64,000 bases of DNA, from NCBI GenBank assembly GCA_030040995.1, contig JASHOS010000053.1, positions 16,021-80,020 of the forward strand, written 5' to 3'. A program made the translations under genes and the position numbers. This document shows, piece by piece, positions 45,580 through 54,229 of the stretch; the stretch's first letter is position 1; each line of letters begins with the position of its first letter. The notes below the pieces were generated by a model. The model did no database searches and was not told the origin of the DNA. It was given only the letters and a program-made list of their open reading frames with translations. The stretch comes from Terriglobia bacterium (GTDB lineage Bacteria; Acidobacteriota; Terriglobia; UBA7540).

Positions 45580-45655
45580 CTCACCCGCCTGCGGGCAGGA
45601 GCCGCTTCGTCGCTGAAGCTATGGAGCGTAAGCGACCTTCGGTGGGCGCAGGCCC
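45580..45655. repeat. 76-base repeat, inverted copy of 43695-43770
   Basis: The reverse complement of this segment differs from 43695-43770 at three positions by my reading. The two copies bracket the lyase gene, about 1.8 kb apart in opposite orientation. The sequence belongs to the CCCTCACCC dispersed family. Confidence 0.75.
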
Positions 45656-45882
45656 GGCCCGCGCCGGCTGGAGAAAGCGCCGGCCGCGAGCCACCCTCTC
45701 CCGAGGGAGAGGGCAGAGTATCTATAACTTTGGTTGCGGCCGTAAGGCCGCGTTGCGCTACAACCACCCCTATCCGGACTTTGACGTGACCGTGAACGCC
45801 AGCGTGACATTATTGACTTCAAAACTCCCGATGGCTTAACCTTCCCTATCTGCCTTATATCAAGCCTTTCTTAGTTTGCCTT

Positions 45883-45957
45883 GGCGGGGTAGCTCAGAGG
45901 TAGAGCGAGGGTCTCATAATCCCTAGGCCGTGGGTTCGAGTCCCACCCCCGCTACCA
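45883..45957 (+). tRNA. tRNA-Met (anticodon CAT), 3' CCA encoded
   Basis: Full cloverleaf: acceptor GGCGGGG pairs with CCCCGCT (one G-U at the end), D-arm GCTC/GAGC with a short 7-base loop, anticodon loop CTCATAA giving CAT, T-arm GTGGG TTCGAGT CCCAC, discriminator A and encoded CCA. The acceptor is fully paired and the anticodon stem lacks the three G-C pairs of initiators, so an elongator Met is most likely; Ile2 (modified CAT) is less likely. The innermost anticodon-stem pair is T-T, a mismatch. Confidence 0.92.
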
Positions 45958-46002
45958 CATTGGGAATTTTGGATTCCGGCCTCTTTAGCCGAGACCTGGA
46001 AC

Positions 46003-46977
46003 TCACGGTATGGTGACCACGACGCGCGGATTTCCCGGCGCGTCCCAGGCCTCTTCAATTGCTGCGAGTGGCACGGTCCTGGTCGCGATTCCGAGTCTGG
46101 CTTTTTCCGCAACGACAAAAACTTTCGCGATTGCGTCGAGCAGTTTCGGGAAAGGAACGCTCTTTGCTCCGCTGCCCATCAATTGAATGGCGGATGAACG
46201 CAGCGCGGCGCCCGGGATCTGGACGTTATCCTCTCGGCTCGCTCCTCCGACATGAACGAATCGAATCGGCCTTGCGTCCTCCACGGACTTGGCGATGGCC
46301 ACGATGATCGTCCTGGCGCTTTCGCCCCACAAGTAGTCAATCACCATGTCGATTCCATGCCGGAACTCCGCCATCAGCTCCTGCTCGTATTGTTTTGCTC
46401 CATTCGGATCATTGGAAGCCAGGTGGAACGGAATCACAGTGTCCGCTCCTGATGACAACAATTTCTCCAATTTGACTTCATCGCGGCCTGTGGCAATGAC
46501 CTTACCAGCACCGAGATGCTTTGCAAGCTGCACGGCGAGCCGGCCCGCCGAACCGGTCGCACCGTTGACGAGCACCGTTTCTCCAGGCTGCAGCCTCGCG
46601 CGCTCCACCAAAGCGGCCCATGCCGACATGCCGGGGTTGGCGATCGCGGCCGCGGTAACATCGTCCATAGCGTCCGGAATCGCAACGCAAAACTCCGAGC
46701 AAACCAGAGACTTCTCCGCGAGCGCTCCGTAGGGCGCTTCGGGTAGTGCGAAGTACACGCGCCGTCCAACGGCGGTGCGTCCGACGCCATCAGCACCCGC
46801 GACAGATGGAAAGACACCTTCAGAGATGTAATGCGAGCCTGAGGAGCGGGATTTGCTAAATTGGCTGAGCGCCGATGCGGCGACGGAGATCAGTTCCATT
46901 CCTTCACGGGGCGCTGGTTCGTTGAAGTCTCCATAAATGGGCGACTGGCCGGCCGCCGTAATGATGGCTGCTTTCAT
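46003..46977 (-). CDS. Zinc-independent MDR-family oxidoreductase (quinone reductase-like)
   Basis: NAD(P)H-dependent medium-chain reductase of 324 residues. The N-terminal GroES-like domain (MKAAIITAAGQSPIYGDF) precedes a Rossmann domain with NGATGSAGRLAVQLAKHLGAGKVIATGRD (~140-170), the nucleotide site with the AxxGxxG-type turn. The Cys/His ligands for structural and catalytic zinc seen in alcohol dehydrogenases are missing, which places it with quinone oxidoreductase-like enzymes. The C-terminus has the substrate-domain block PLAAIEEAWDAPGNPRVVVTIP. The start at 46977 follows GGGGAATGCC; the longer frame to 47064 runs into intergenic DNA. The substrate is unknown. The tRNA gene lies downstream on the other strand. 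Confidence 0.85.
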   Translation of the reverse strand: MKAAIITAAGQSPIYGDFNEPAPREGMELISVAASALSQFSKSRSSGSHYISEGVFPSVAGADGVGRTAVGRRVYFALPEAPYGALAEKSLVCSEFCVAIPDAMDDVTAAAIANPGMSAWAALVERARLQPGETVLVNGATGSAGRLAVQLAKHLGAGKVIATGRDEVKLEKLLSSGADTVIPFHLASNDPNGAKQYEQELMAEFRHGIDMVIDYLWGESARTIIVAIAKSVEDARPIRFVHVGGASREDNVQIPGAALRSSAIQLMGSGAKSVPFPKLLDAIAKVFVVAEKARLGIATRTVPLAAIEEAWDAPGNPRVVVTIP

Positions 46978-47115
46978 GGCATTCCCCTTTGTGTCTGACT
47001 GGGTCCAGAGAGAGGTCACAAATCGGCAAAAGTCTAACGGTGTTGGATTATACCTGACCGACACCGAGCACAGGAAGGCGGCGCGGACCGCGGCGAAGGA
47101 TATCGAGAGCGGATA

Positions 47116-50100
47116 TTAGTGTTCCGTGGGCGCTTCGGAGAGGGTTTCTGTTTTTGAGAGCGGCCGCACGCTGCGGACCTTTTCAATCGCTATGAGAAGC
47201 TGTTGAGGCTGGATAGGTTTGGGAACATACGCGTCCATGCCGGCGGCAAGACAACGCTCCGCATCGCCCTTCATGGCATGAGCCGTCATGGCAATAATCG
47301 GCAGGCGATCACCTGTTTTCTCCTCCTTCTCCCGAATGGCGGCGGTGGCTTCAAGCCCGTCCATTTCAGGCATCTGCACATCCATCAGAACAACGTCAAA
47401 CGTCTCATGGCCGACCAAGGTCAGAGCCTCCCGGCCATTCTTCGCGACGGTGACGGAGTGACCCCACTTTTCGAGAAGCCGGCGTGCCAGTTGCTGGTTC
47501 ACCGGATTGTCCTCGGCGAGCAGAACGTTGAGCCGGACGGAGGGCGGGAGTTCACGAAGCGACTGACGAGTGATCAACGCTCCACTGGCAGGCGGCGTAG
47601 CTCGGGAGGCCTGCCCGAGAGCGGTCAGAAGAGCCTCGCACAACTCGACCTGGCGAATGGGCTTGGTGAGGTATCCTGCTAATCCCGCCTTCCGGCAACG
47701 AACCGCGTCTCCCCGCTGCCCGCTCGACGTCAGCATAACGATGGTGGAGTTCGCGACATTCGGGTGCTGTTTGACTTTTTCGGCAAAAGCGAAACCGTCC
47801 ATTCCGGGCATTTGGGCATCGGTAAGTATTAACTGAACCGGGGCGCCATCTTCTGCCGCCCGGTTGAAGAGCTCAAGAGCCTCAGGCCCGTCTCCGGCTG
47901 CAATCACGTTCATTCCCCACCGGCTCAGGATTTCGGTGAGCAGCCGGCGATTGGTCGCATTATCATCCACCACCAAGGTGCGAACTCCTTCAAGCGAAAC
48001 TGTATCCGCGGCCCGGGACGGAGCTGGCTTCGAGACCACGCCAACCTCGGCTGTAAAATGAAACATACTGCCGCGGCCTTCTTCGCTCTCTACCCAGATC
48101 CTGCCGCCCATCATGCTCACCAGGCGCGACGAGATGGTCAGGCCGAGGCCGGTCCCGCCGTACTTCCGGGTCATTGAGCCGTCTGCTTGCGCAAACGCTT
48201 CAAAGATGAGACTGCGCTTCGCAGCGGGAATGCCGATTCCGGTGTCGCGTACGACGTAATGAAGCCGCGCGCGATCCGCAGCCTGGCTCTCCAATGCCAG
48301 TGATGCGACCACTTCACCCTGCTGTGTGAATTTTACGGCGTTGCCGATGAGATTCGTGAGCACCTGCCGTATCCGTGTAGGATCGCCGAGCACCGTCGCC
48401 GGCACTTCGGGGCGCACGTCGCAAACAAGCTCGATCCCTTTTTCATACGCTCGCAGGGCGAACGACCGGATGGTATCCTCGATGCTGAGCCGGGGGTCGA
48501 AGGCGATTGAATCGAGATCCAGCTTACCCGCTTCAATCTTTGAGAAATCCAAAATGTCATTGATGACGGTGAGCAAGCTGTCAGCAGAGGTCCGGGCCAT
48601 TGTGAGGTAGTCCCGCTGCTCGGCAGATAGATTCGTGTCAAGCGCCAGCTCGACCATGCCGATGATGCCATTCATGGGCGTGCGGATTTCGTGACTCATG
48701 TTGGCCAGGAACTCACTCTTGGCCCGGTTCGCGGCCTCAGCCCCTTCTTTCGCCTTGCGCAACTCCGCTTCCTCTTGTTTGAGCCGGGTGATGTCCCGGG
48801 ATATGCCGAAGGTCCCAATCACCTGCCCGCGCTGATTGTAGCGAGGCATCTTGGTGGTGGTTACCCAGGTATCGGGCCGGTCCGGCCAAGTTTCCCGCTC
48901 TTCTTTGTTGACGATAGGCTCGCCGGTCTCCACGATGCGCCGCTCGTCTGCCAGCGCCTCGCGCGCATGTTCTTCAGTTTGGAAGTCTGCGTCGGTTTTC
49001 CCCAGCGCCTCCGATGGGCTTTGGAGACCCATCTTGCGGGCAACGGTCTGGTTGATGTGGATGAAGCGGCTTTGCGTGTCTTTGAAATAAATTGCGTCGG
49101 GAATGTTATCCATGAGCGCATCGAGAAGGGCACTCTTTTCTCGGATCACTTCTTCGAACCGCTTGCGTTCCGTCACATCGCGGAATCCCCAGACCCGTCC
49201 GACGCATCTTCCCCGAACGCGTTCAGGCTCTGAGTGGCGCTCGAATACCCGGCCATCCTTGAATTCCAGTACATCGTCGCTCTGCGCTTCCGGACTGAAC
49301 ATCAACTCGCGCACTTTGAGCAGGAAGCCCGGACCGTCTTTAAGCTGCCCTGAACTCCATTGCAGGATCTGGTCATGATCTCGTATTGACATCACTGCTT
49401 GGGGAATGAGCCACATCTGTCCGAATCTTTGATTGGCCATCACAACTTCGCCGCGCGAGCTCGTCACAAGAATGCCGTCGCCCGTGGATTCGAACGTAGC
49501 GCGAATCGTTTCCGTCTGGTCCTGAACGCGGCGGCGCAAAACTCCCACCCACCAAAGCACCAACAGCACGACGAGGCCCAGCAGCGCAAGAACGAGATAC
49601 GCCCTTCGCAAAGTCCACCAAGAGGCTTTTCGGAGCACCACGATGTTCTGCATATTGCCAAAGCGGACCTTGAATGACGTTGTTTGTCCGGTCATGTCGG
49701 CATCTGACACGCACACGCCGGTCACTTCCAGAAGGCTTCCGTCGCGAAGAGACGGCAAGCTTGGATTCGAAAGCAGATCCCTGGAGGCGGCCGTGAATAT
49801 GGTGGCGCCCTGCTGCAGGACAAGAAGTTCTTCTTCCGGAGTCCTGGCCGTGTGCATCAGCCGGCCCTGAATCCTGACGAGCGTCGAATCATACGCCCCG
49901 GTTAGGGCTTGCGACGCCGGAATGAGAGGGGGCCGATGCATCGGTCCCGACCCTCTCACTCTCACGCTCGCGTTTTGGAGCGCCGGATGATTTTCCACCA
50001 CACCGGGAAAACCAACCACGTCCACGAGGTCCCCGGACCGGAGGGGATTCTGCTGGTCAGTTTGCACGTAGATGCTGCCCGTGCTGTCCGCGACGTAGAG

Positions 50101-51003
50101 GAAGTGGTCCACCGAATCGAGTGTGACAACACCGCGAACATGGACTCGATGTTCTGATACACCCCCAAACGTAAATCGCCGAAGGCTGTCTATGGCTCGC
50201 AGCGGCAAAGCAAAGGGATGAGCCGGGCCCGGCACGATCACGCGCACTTGGCTGAGGTCTGGCACGTACAGGGTAATACCGATCAGTTCATTCTGGGCAT
50301 TAAAGATGGACCCGCAGGCTCCGTTAATCGCTACCTCTGAATCGACCAGTTCCGACGGAACGGTCAATTTCGACTGCGGAAACTGAGCCGTAATCGACCC
50401 TCCCGGAATCGCCAGGAGGAGCACGAGGGAGTTACTCTGGATGCGGGCAGAGCGGACGATACCCTCAACTTCCACCCATTGGCTATCCTCGCGGGTCGAA
50501 GCCATTTCCCCGAATGACACCTTGCGCGCCACTGGCAATGGAGCACTGCTAATCGCCCGCCACTGGGGCTTACCAATTTGCGGAGCGAAGTCCGGTTGCT
50601 CTGTGACGCCTGTGATCTCGAGCCGTTCGCCAGGGTGTAGGCTCGGAGATGCTATGGCAGGCAGGTTGACCCAGATGCCACCGCTCGAATCTTGCACGAA
50701 CAGACCGGACCCGGGCACTGCAGGATCGTAGTAAGTAATGACAGCCTTGATATCTACGGGATATCCTCTCACCGCCTCCGCGCGGGTCAATCTTCGAATC
50801 TGGATGGTTCTCCTGAGAACGGGCATGCCGCTCGCCGATCGCGGCTTGGCTGGCGGTCCGGAGAATTGGCTTCCCAACGCTGCGGACGCGAAGCTTGCTG
50901 AAGTAAGGAAAGTGAGGAGGGAGATAAACGTGAAAGTCGCTTCGATGGGTCGAAGCCCTGGAGCTCCGCGCAGAAAGCGAATTCTCATTGCGGAAATTCG
51001 CAT
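47116..51003 (-). CDS. Hybrid sensor histidine kinase with two receiver domains
   Basis: A 1295-residue sensor. After an export segment (FTFISLLTFLTSASFASAALG, ~25-45) a ~400-residue extracytoplasmic region contains repeated small beta-barrel-like units (VDIKAVITYYDP...GLFVQDSSGGIWVNLP; VHVRGVVTLDSVDHFLYVADSTGSIYVQT), resembling OB-fold repeats. A membrane helix (YLVLALLGLVVLLVLWWVGVL, ~465-485) leads to two PAS domains (~495-600 and 615-750). Next come the HisKA domain with phosphorylated histidine near 770 in MSHEIRTPMNGI, the ATPase domain (N, G1 and G2 boxes; DTGIGIP), and two receivers with aspartates near 1061 (TDAQMPGMDG) and 1206 (MDVQMPEMDG). No HPt domain or response regulator gene is adjacent. 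Confidence 0.93.
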   Translation of the reverse strand: MRISAMRIRFLRGAPGLRPIEATFTFISLLTFLTSASFASAALGSQFSGPPAKPRSASGMPVLRRTIQIRRLTRAEAVRGYPVDIKAVITYYDPAVPGSGLFVQDSSGGIWVNLPAIASPSLHPGERLEITGVTEQPDFAPQIGKPQWRAISSAPLPVARKVSFGEMASTREDSQWVEVEGIVRSARIQSNSLVLLLAIPGGSITAQFPQSKLTVPSELVDSEVAINGACGSIFNAQNELIGITLYVPDLSQVRVIVPGPAHPFALPLRAIDSLRRFTFGGVSEHRVHVRGVVTLDSVDHFLYVADSTGSIYVQTDQQNPLRSGDLVDVVGFPGVVENHPALQNASVRVRGSGPMHRPPLIPASQALTGAYDSTLVRIQGRLMHTARTPEEELLVLQQGATIFTAASRDLLSNPSLPSLRDGSLLEVTGVCVSDADMTGQTTSFKVRFGNMQNIVVLRKASWWTLRRAYLVLALLGLVVLLVLWWVGVLRRRVQDQTETIRATFESTGDGILVTSSRGEVVMANQRFGQMWLIPQAVMSIRDHDQILQWSSGQLKDGPGFLLKVRELMFSPEAQSDDVLEFKDGRVFERHSEPERVRGRCVGRVWGFRDVTERKRFEEVIREKSALLDALMDNIPDAIYFKDTQSRFIHINQTVARKMGLQSPSEALGKTDADFQTEEHAREALADERRIVETGEPIVNKEERETWPDRPDTWVTTTKMPRYNQRGQVIGTFGISRDITRLKQEEAELRKAKEGAEAANRAKSEFLANMSHEIRTPMNGIIGMVELALDTNLSAEQRDYLTMARTSADSLLTVINDILDFSKIEAGKLDLDSIAFDPRLSIEDTIRSFALRAYEKGIELVCDVRPEVPATVLGDPTRIRQVLTNLIGNAVKFTQQGEVVASLALESQAADRARLHYVVRDTGIGIPAAKRSLIFEAFAQADGSMTRKYGGTGLGLTISSRLVSMMGGRIWVESEEGRGSMFHFTAEVGVVSKPAPSRAADTVSLEGVRTLVVDDNATNRRLLTEILSRWGMNVIAAGDGPEALELFNRAAEDGAPVQLILTDAQMPGMDGFAFAEKVKQHPNVANSTIVMLTSSGQRGDAVRCRKAGLAGYLTKPIRQVELCEALLTALGQASRATPPASGALITRQSLRELPPSVRLNVLLAEDNPVNQQLARRLLEKWGHSVTVAKNGREALTLVGHETFDVVLMDVQMPEMDGLEATAAIREKEEKTGDRLPIIAMTAHAMKGDAERCLAAGMDAYVPKPIQPQQLLIAIEKVRSVRPLSKTETLSEAPTEH

Positions 51004-51268
51004 AACCCAGGACGGCTCCTCTTTGACGACTCTATATAGTGCCCGGCAAATCAGGTCCCAAAACTGATTCAGATCGACTAGTTAATTATATGTTAATTAG
51101 TGATGGGTAAACAAGAACATTATGAGTTTGCTGGTAATGACTCGGTTTTGGGCTCGTAGCGGCGGGTTTACCTCGCCATAATGGCGGCATAAAGCCGCCT
51201 CTACGCGCCCGAAAGCGAGGTATCACGCTGGCAGGTAACCTTTGTAAAATGCGAGAGGGCGTTTCTGC
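51004..51268. other. Intergenic region with palindromic repeat copy 3
   Basis: AT-rich 51070-51130, possibly holding the promoter of the kinase gene (minus strand) or of the rluB-type gene (plus strand). The repeat core TAGCGGCGGGTTTACCTC, then TGGCGGCATAAAGCCGCC spans 51141-51221, with shortened CTCG/CGAG ends in place of TGCCTCAG/CTGAGGCA. Confidence 0.7.
51141..51221. repeat. Dispersed palindromic repeat, copy 3
   Basis: Core nearly identical to 17765-17844; the outer ends differ as noted for the gap. It lies between divergently oriented genes. Confidence 0.8.
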
Positions 51269-52015
51269 GTGGCTTATCCTACTCGTGCGAAGTTCCGATC
51301 CCGAACAACGCTTGATCGCGTGCTGTCGCGCTTCGGCCTTGCTTCCCGGACGGAAGCGCGAACCGCGATCCGGCAAGGCCGTCTGAAGGTTAACGGGCTC
51401 ATAGCCCGCGACCCTGATTTGTGGGTTGATCCCGCTAGCGATGTTATCCAGCTCGATGGGCAGCGGGTGAAGCCCGCGCGGAAAATCTACTTACTTTTTT
51501 ATAAGCCCAAGGGGGTCATTACCAGTCACGGTGATCCGCAAGGACGCAAGACCGTCTACGCATTTCTTGGCGATGCCGGGAAATGGATCTTTCCGGTGGG
51601 CCGCCTCGATAAAGATACGTCAGGACTGCTCTTATTAACGAATGACACCGCCTTCGCCGGCTTTGTGACGCGCCCTGAATCGCGGGTGTCTAAGACTTAT
51701 CGAGTTAAGACAAGCGGGCTGATGCCGGACGAGGCCGTTTCCCGGCTTAATTCCGGAATCCAGATGAAACGCGGGGATCGGGCTAATCCGCTGAGGGTGC
51801 GCCGCCTTGAGGACCGCGGCAAATATACTTGGCTGGAGGTCATCCTCACGGAAGGCAAAAACCGCGAGGTCCGCCGCATGGTCGAAGCCGCCGGGTTCAA
51901 AGTACTAAAGCTGGTGCGAACGGGAATCGGGGCATTAACGCTCGAAGGCCTGGAAGTAGGAAAGTGGCGGAAGCTGAGCTCGCTCGAAGTCAGTAGCCTC
52001 AGGCGTGGAGCGTAG
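51269..52015 (+). CDS. rluB: Pseudouridine synthase, RsuA/RluB/E/F family
   Basis: Modifies uridine in ribosomal RNA. The 248-residue protein has an N-terminal S4 RNA-binding domain (TLDRVLSRFGLASRTEARTA, then IRQGRLKVNG, ~12-60) and the catalytic domain with GRLDKDTSGLLLLTND (~110-125), where the first aspartate is the nucleophile. KTYRVK and GKNREVRRMVEAAG are further family motifs. The specific target (23S U2605 or other) cannot be fixed from the sequence, so the symbol is provisional. Start GTG 51269 with GAGAGGG upstream. It is alone, convergent with ftsY. Confidence 0.9.
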   Translation: MAYPTRAKFRSRTTLDRVLSRFGLASRTEARTAIRQGRLKVNGLIARDPDLWVDPASDVIQLDGQRVKPARKIYLLFYKPKGVITSHGDPQGRKTVYAFLGDAGKWIFPVGRLDKDTSGLLLLTNDTAFAGFVTRPESRVSKTYRVKTSGLMPDEAVSRLNSGIQMKRGDRANPLRVRRLEDRGKYTWLEVILTEGKNREVRRMVEAAGFKVLKLVRTGIGALTLEGLEVGKWRKLSSLEVSSLRRGA

Positions 52016-52044
52016 CGTGGGGTCCCGTTCAGTTCTTGACCAAC

Positions 52045-52110
52045 CCCCTCACCTCGCTCACTACGCTCGCCACCTTCCCCGCCAAAAGGGGCGAGGGAAT
52101 TGTCAAAGGT
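52045..52110. repeat. CCCTCACC-type dispersed repeat
   Basis: Reads CCCCTCACCTCGCTCACTAC, then CTCGCCACCTTCCCC and GGGGCGAGGGAATTGTCAAA. The last two blocks match 28305-28352. It lies between the convergent rluB-type and ftsY genes and could form a hairpin at the transcript ends. Confidence 0.6.
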
Positions 52111-52135
52111 TAAGCGGTCCAGACGTTAAGTGAAT

Positions 52136-53098
52136 TCAAGACTCAAAGAGCGATTGCACAAATTGCCTGGGATCAAATGGAACAAGGTCGTCGACGTTCT
52201 CACCAATGCCGACAAACTGAATGGGCAATCGCAACTCCTGCGCGATGGCAACGACCACGCCGCCCTTAGCGGTGCCATCAAGCTTCGTCAGGATGATTCC
52301 TGTTGCTCCCGCTCGCTCTGTGAATTGACGTGCCTGCACCAGCCCGTTTTGTCCGGTGGTGGCATCAATGACGAGGAGGACTTGATGCGGAGCGCCGGCG
52401 ACTTCCCGCGACGCAACACGGCACATCTTCTCCAACTCCGACATCAGGTTATGTTTTGTGTGTAGACGGCCGGCTGTGTCCACAATCACGGGATCGTCCT
52501 TGAATTTCTTGGCGGCTGCGAGCGAGTCGAAAACCACCGCCGAAGGGTCGGCGCCTGGCTTTTGTTTGACCATCTGGATGCCGATGCGCGCCGCCCAAAT
52601 CTCAAGCTGCTCGACAGCCGCAGCTCGAAACGTGTCTGCGGCACATAGCAAAGGATGACGGCCCTGCGCGAGGTAAAGGTTGGCCAACTTGGCGATGCTG
52701 GTGGTCTTGCCCACGCCGTTGACGCCTACCACAAAGATGACTTCAGGAAGCCCTTCGGGCGGCCGTTTCACTGGCGGTCGCTTGGTAATGTCGCTTTCGA
52801 GCGCCTCCAGAATCTGTTGCTCAACTTCTCCGCGAAGCTGCTTTGCAGCTATAAACTGACGGCGATCGGTCCGCGCACGCAAATTAGCGAGAATGCTGCG
52901 CGCTGTCTTGACGCCCAGGTCGGCCGCAATGAGGGTTGCTTCCAAATCGTCCAGCGTAGCTGGGTCAACGGTCTCCTTTCCTTCAGTAATTCCCTCGATT
53001 CGCTCTACAAGCTGCGTCTTAGTGGAGGCTAACGCGCCTTTTAGGCGGTCGAACAAGCCTTTCTTTTGTTCCTGAGGGCCAAAAAGGGTCTGAACCAT
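52136..53098 (-). CDS. ftsY: Signal recognition particle receptor FtsY
   Basis: GTPase receptor that docks ribosome-SRP complexes at the inner membrane. The 320-residue protein has a short N-terminal region, then the helical N domain (~20-95, LVERIEGITEGKETVD) and the GTPase G domain: G1 GVNGVGKTTS, DTFRAAAVEQL, G3 DTAGRLHT, G4 TKLDGTAKGG and the C-terminal GIGENVDDLVPFDP. The acidic A domain of E. coli FtsY is absent, which is common outside the Enterobacteriaceae. Start ATG 53098; an upstream frame to 53227 lies in non-coding DNA. The neighbouring genes are unrelated. Confidence 0.96.
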   Translation of the reverse strand: MVQTLFGPQEQKKGLFDRLKGALASTKTQLVERIEGITEGKETVDPATLDDLEATLIAADLGVKTARSILANLRARTDRRQFIAAKQLRGEVEQQILEALESDITKRPPVKRPPEGLPEVIFVVGVNGVGKTTSIAKLANLYLAQGRHPLLCAADTFRAAAVEQLEIWAARIGIQMVKQKPGADPSAVVFDSLAAAKKFKDDPVIVDTAGRLHTKHNLMSELEKMCRVASREVAGAPHQVLLVIDATTGQNGLVQARQFTERAGATGIILTKLDGTAKGGVVVAIAQELRLPIQFVGIGENVDDLVPFDPRQFVQSLFES

Positions 53099-53773
53099 AG
53101 CTCGATTGTAACCTGAAGGGACCGCGGAGTTAAATTTAAGACCCTTGGTTGCGGCAGGAGAGAGGGTACAACAACGGAAGAGGAACAAAAATAGAAACGG
53201 GCTGGCACCGGATTTGCACGCCCGCATAAAGGAGGGGGGGACAAATGCAGGACGCGATACGGCACCAGCCCATCTGTTAGGAAGTCAGCATTCGCTTCAC
53301 GTTGCCCTTGCTGCTCCGTGCAACTCCGGCGCGCCCGCGCCACGCTATGCTAACCCGGTTCAGGGTGTTAAAGCCCCCTAATTTTGTAATCCCGGTTGAC
53401 TTCCAAAAAGCTAATGTACACCACGAAAAAACAAACTTCAAGCAAAATAAATGAAAATTTGAAAGTCGCATTTTGAATTATGAAATTATTCGTCTCCCGT
53501 CCGCTCTTTTAACGCTGAACGTGTCCCATACTTTTGCTGGATGCGGGGAGTTGATCGCGACGGTGCTCAAGCAGGCGGAGATTGAGCGGCAGTGAATTGA
53601 AACCTTGGCCAATGACCTTTCTCACGATTGCAGTGGCTAGGGCCGCTTTGGCGCCAGGTCTCCGCTCTGCGAAGAGCCGTGTACTCAGTTAATAGTTTAT
53701 AATTATTCTGCTTGCGTTTTCACAATCTTGGCCTGCCCGGATCCTGATCCGCGCCGGCATCATGGGAGGACAA
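53099..53773. other. 675-base gap with an unexplained GC-rich structured block
   Basis: At 53196-53275 the ends GGGCTGGCACCG and CGGCACCAGCCC are imperfectly complementary, suggesting a long stem. 53280-53385 is GC-rich with several short inverted arms. After 53385 the sequence turns AT-rich. Frames here are short and lack start signals. No known RNA family was recognised (SRP RNA, tmRNA, RNase P and 6S were considered). Confidence 0.35.
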
Positions 53774-54211
53774 ATGTATCCTGAAGAAATTGTGCGACCG
53801 ATGCGCGAGGAGCTCACGCAAATTGGCTTTCGGGAAATGAGGAGCCCCGATGAAGTGGACGCGGTGCTTGGAAAGGCGAAGGGTACCACCCTGGTCTTTG
53901 TAAATTCAATTTGCGGCTGTGCGGCGGGAAAAGCACGTCCCGGGGTCGCGCTGGCGCTGCGCCATCCGGTGCGGCCGGACCTGCTAACAACCGTATTCGC
54001 TGGGCAGGACCAGGAAGCTACCGCAGCGGCGCGCGGTTACTTTGCTGAGTACGAGCCCTCTTCTCCTTCAATTGCGCTGTTACGCGACGGAAAGGCTGTA
54101 TTTATGCTGGAACGGCGCCAAATTGAGGGGCGGATGGCCGACGAGATTGCTGCGGATCTGGAGCAGGCTTTTGACCGGCACTGCGCGCCGTTGAGCGCTC
54201 GCGCAACTTAG
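53774..54211 (+). CDS. Bacilliredoxin, BrxA/BrxB family
   Basis: Thioredoxin-fold protein of 145 residues that removes bacillithiol or similar low-molecular-weight thiols from proteins in bacteria that make them. The N-terminus MYPEEIVRPMREELTQIGF and the active-site CGC (C47-G-C49 in NSICGCAAG) are the hallmarks of the former DUF1094/YphP family. The later HPVRPDLLTTVFAGQDQEA and SPSIALLRDG blocks also fit. The start at 53774 has GGAGGA just upstream. It is followed after 18 bases by a thioesterase gene. Its presence suggests that the organism makes bacillithiol, although no bsh genes are in the window. Confidence 0.88.
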   Translation: MYPEEIVRPMREELTQIGFREMRSPDEVDAVLGKAKGTTLVFVNSICGCAAGKARPGVALALRHPVRPDLLTTVFAGQDQEATAAARGYFAEYEPSSPSIALLRDGKAVFMLERRQIEGRMADEIAADLEQAFDRHCAPLSARAT

Positions 54212-54229
54212 GTGCAGGAACAATTCTCG

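Larger units (their letters stand above)
45303..45882. other. Gap between the lyase gene and the tRNA: hairpin and repeats
   Basis: From 45350 to 45405 is a block shared with 27395-27430. At 45472-45507 is a perfect 14-bp hairpin. At 45577-45765 lies a CCCTCACCC/CTCTCCC-type repeat, including the inverted 76-base partner. No gene is supported. Confidence 0.6.

Noticed and set aside
44550..45767. A 405-codon minus-strand frame across the lyase gene and the repeats
   Set aside because: It is antisense to the lyase signature and runs through dispersed repeat DNA.
45429..45839. A 136-codon plus-strand frame before the tRNA
   Set aside because: It is composed of the perfect hairpin and dispersed repeat units.
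53277..53471. A 64-codon minus-strand frame in the gap upstream of ftsY
   Set aside because: It has no start signal and overlaps the structured GC-rich block; an RNA or repeat explanation is as likely.
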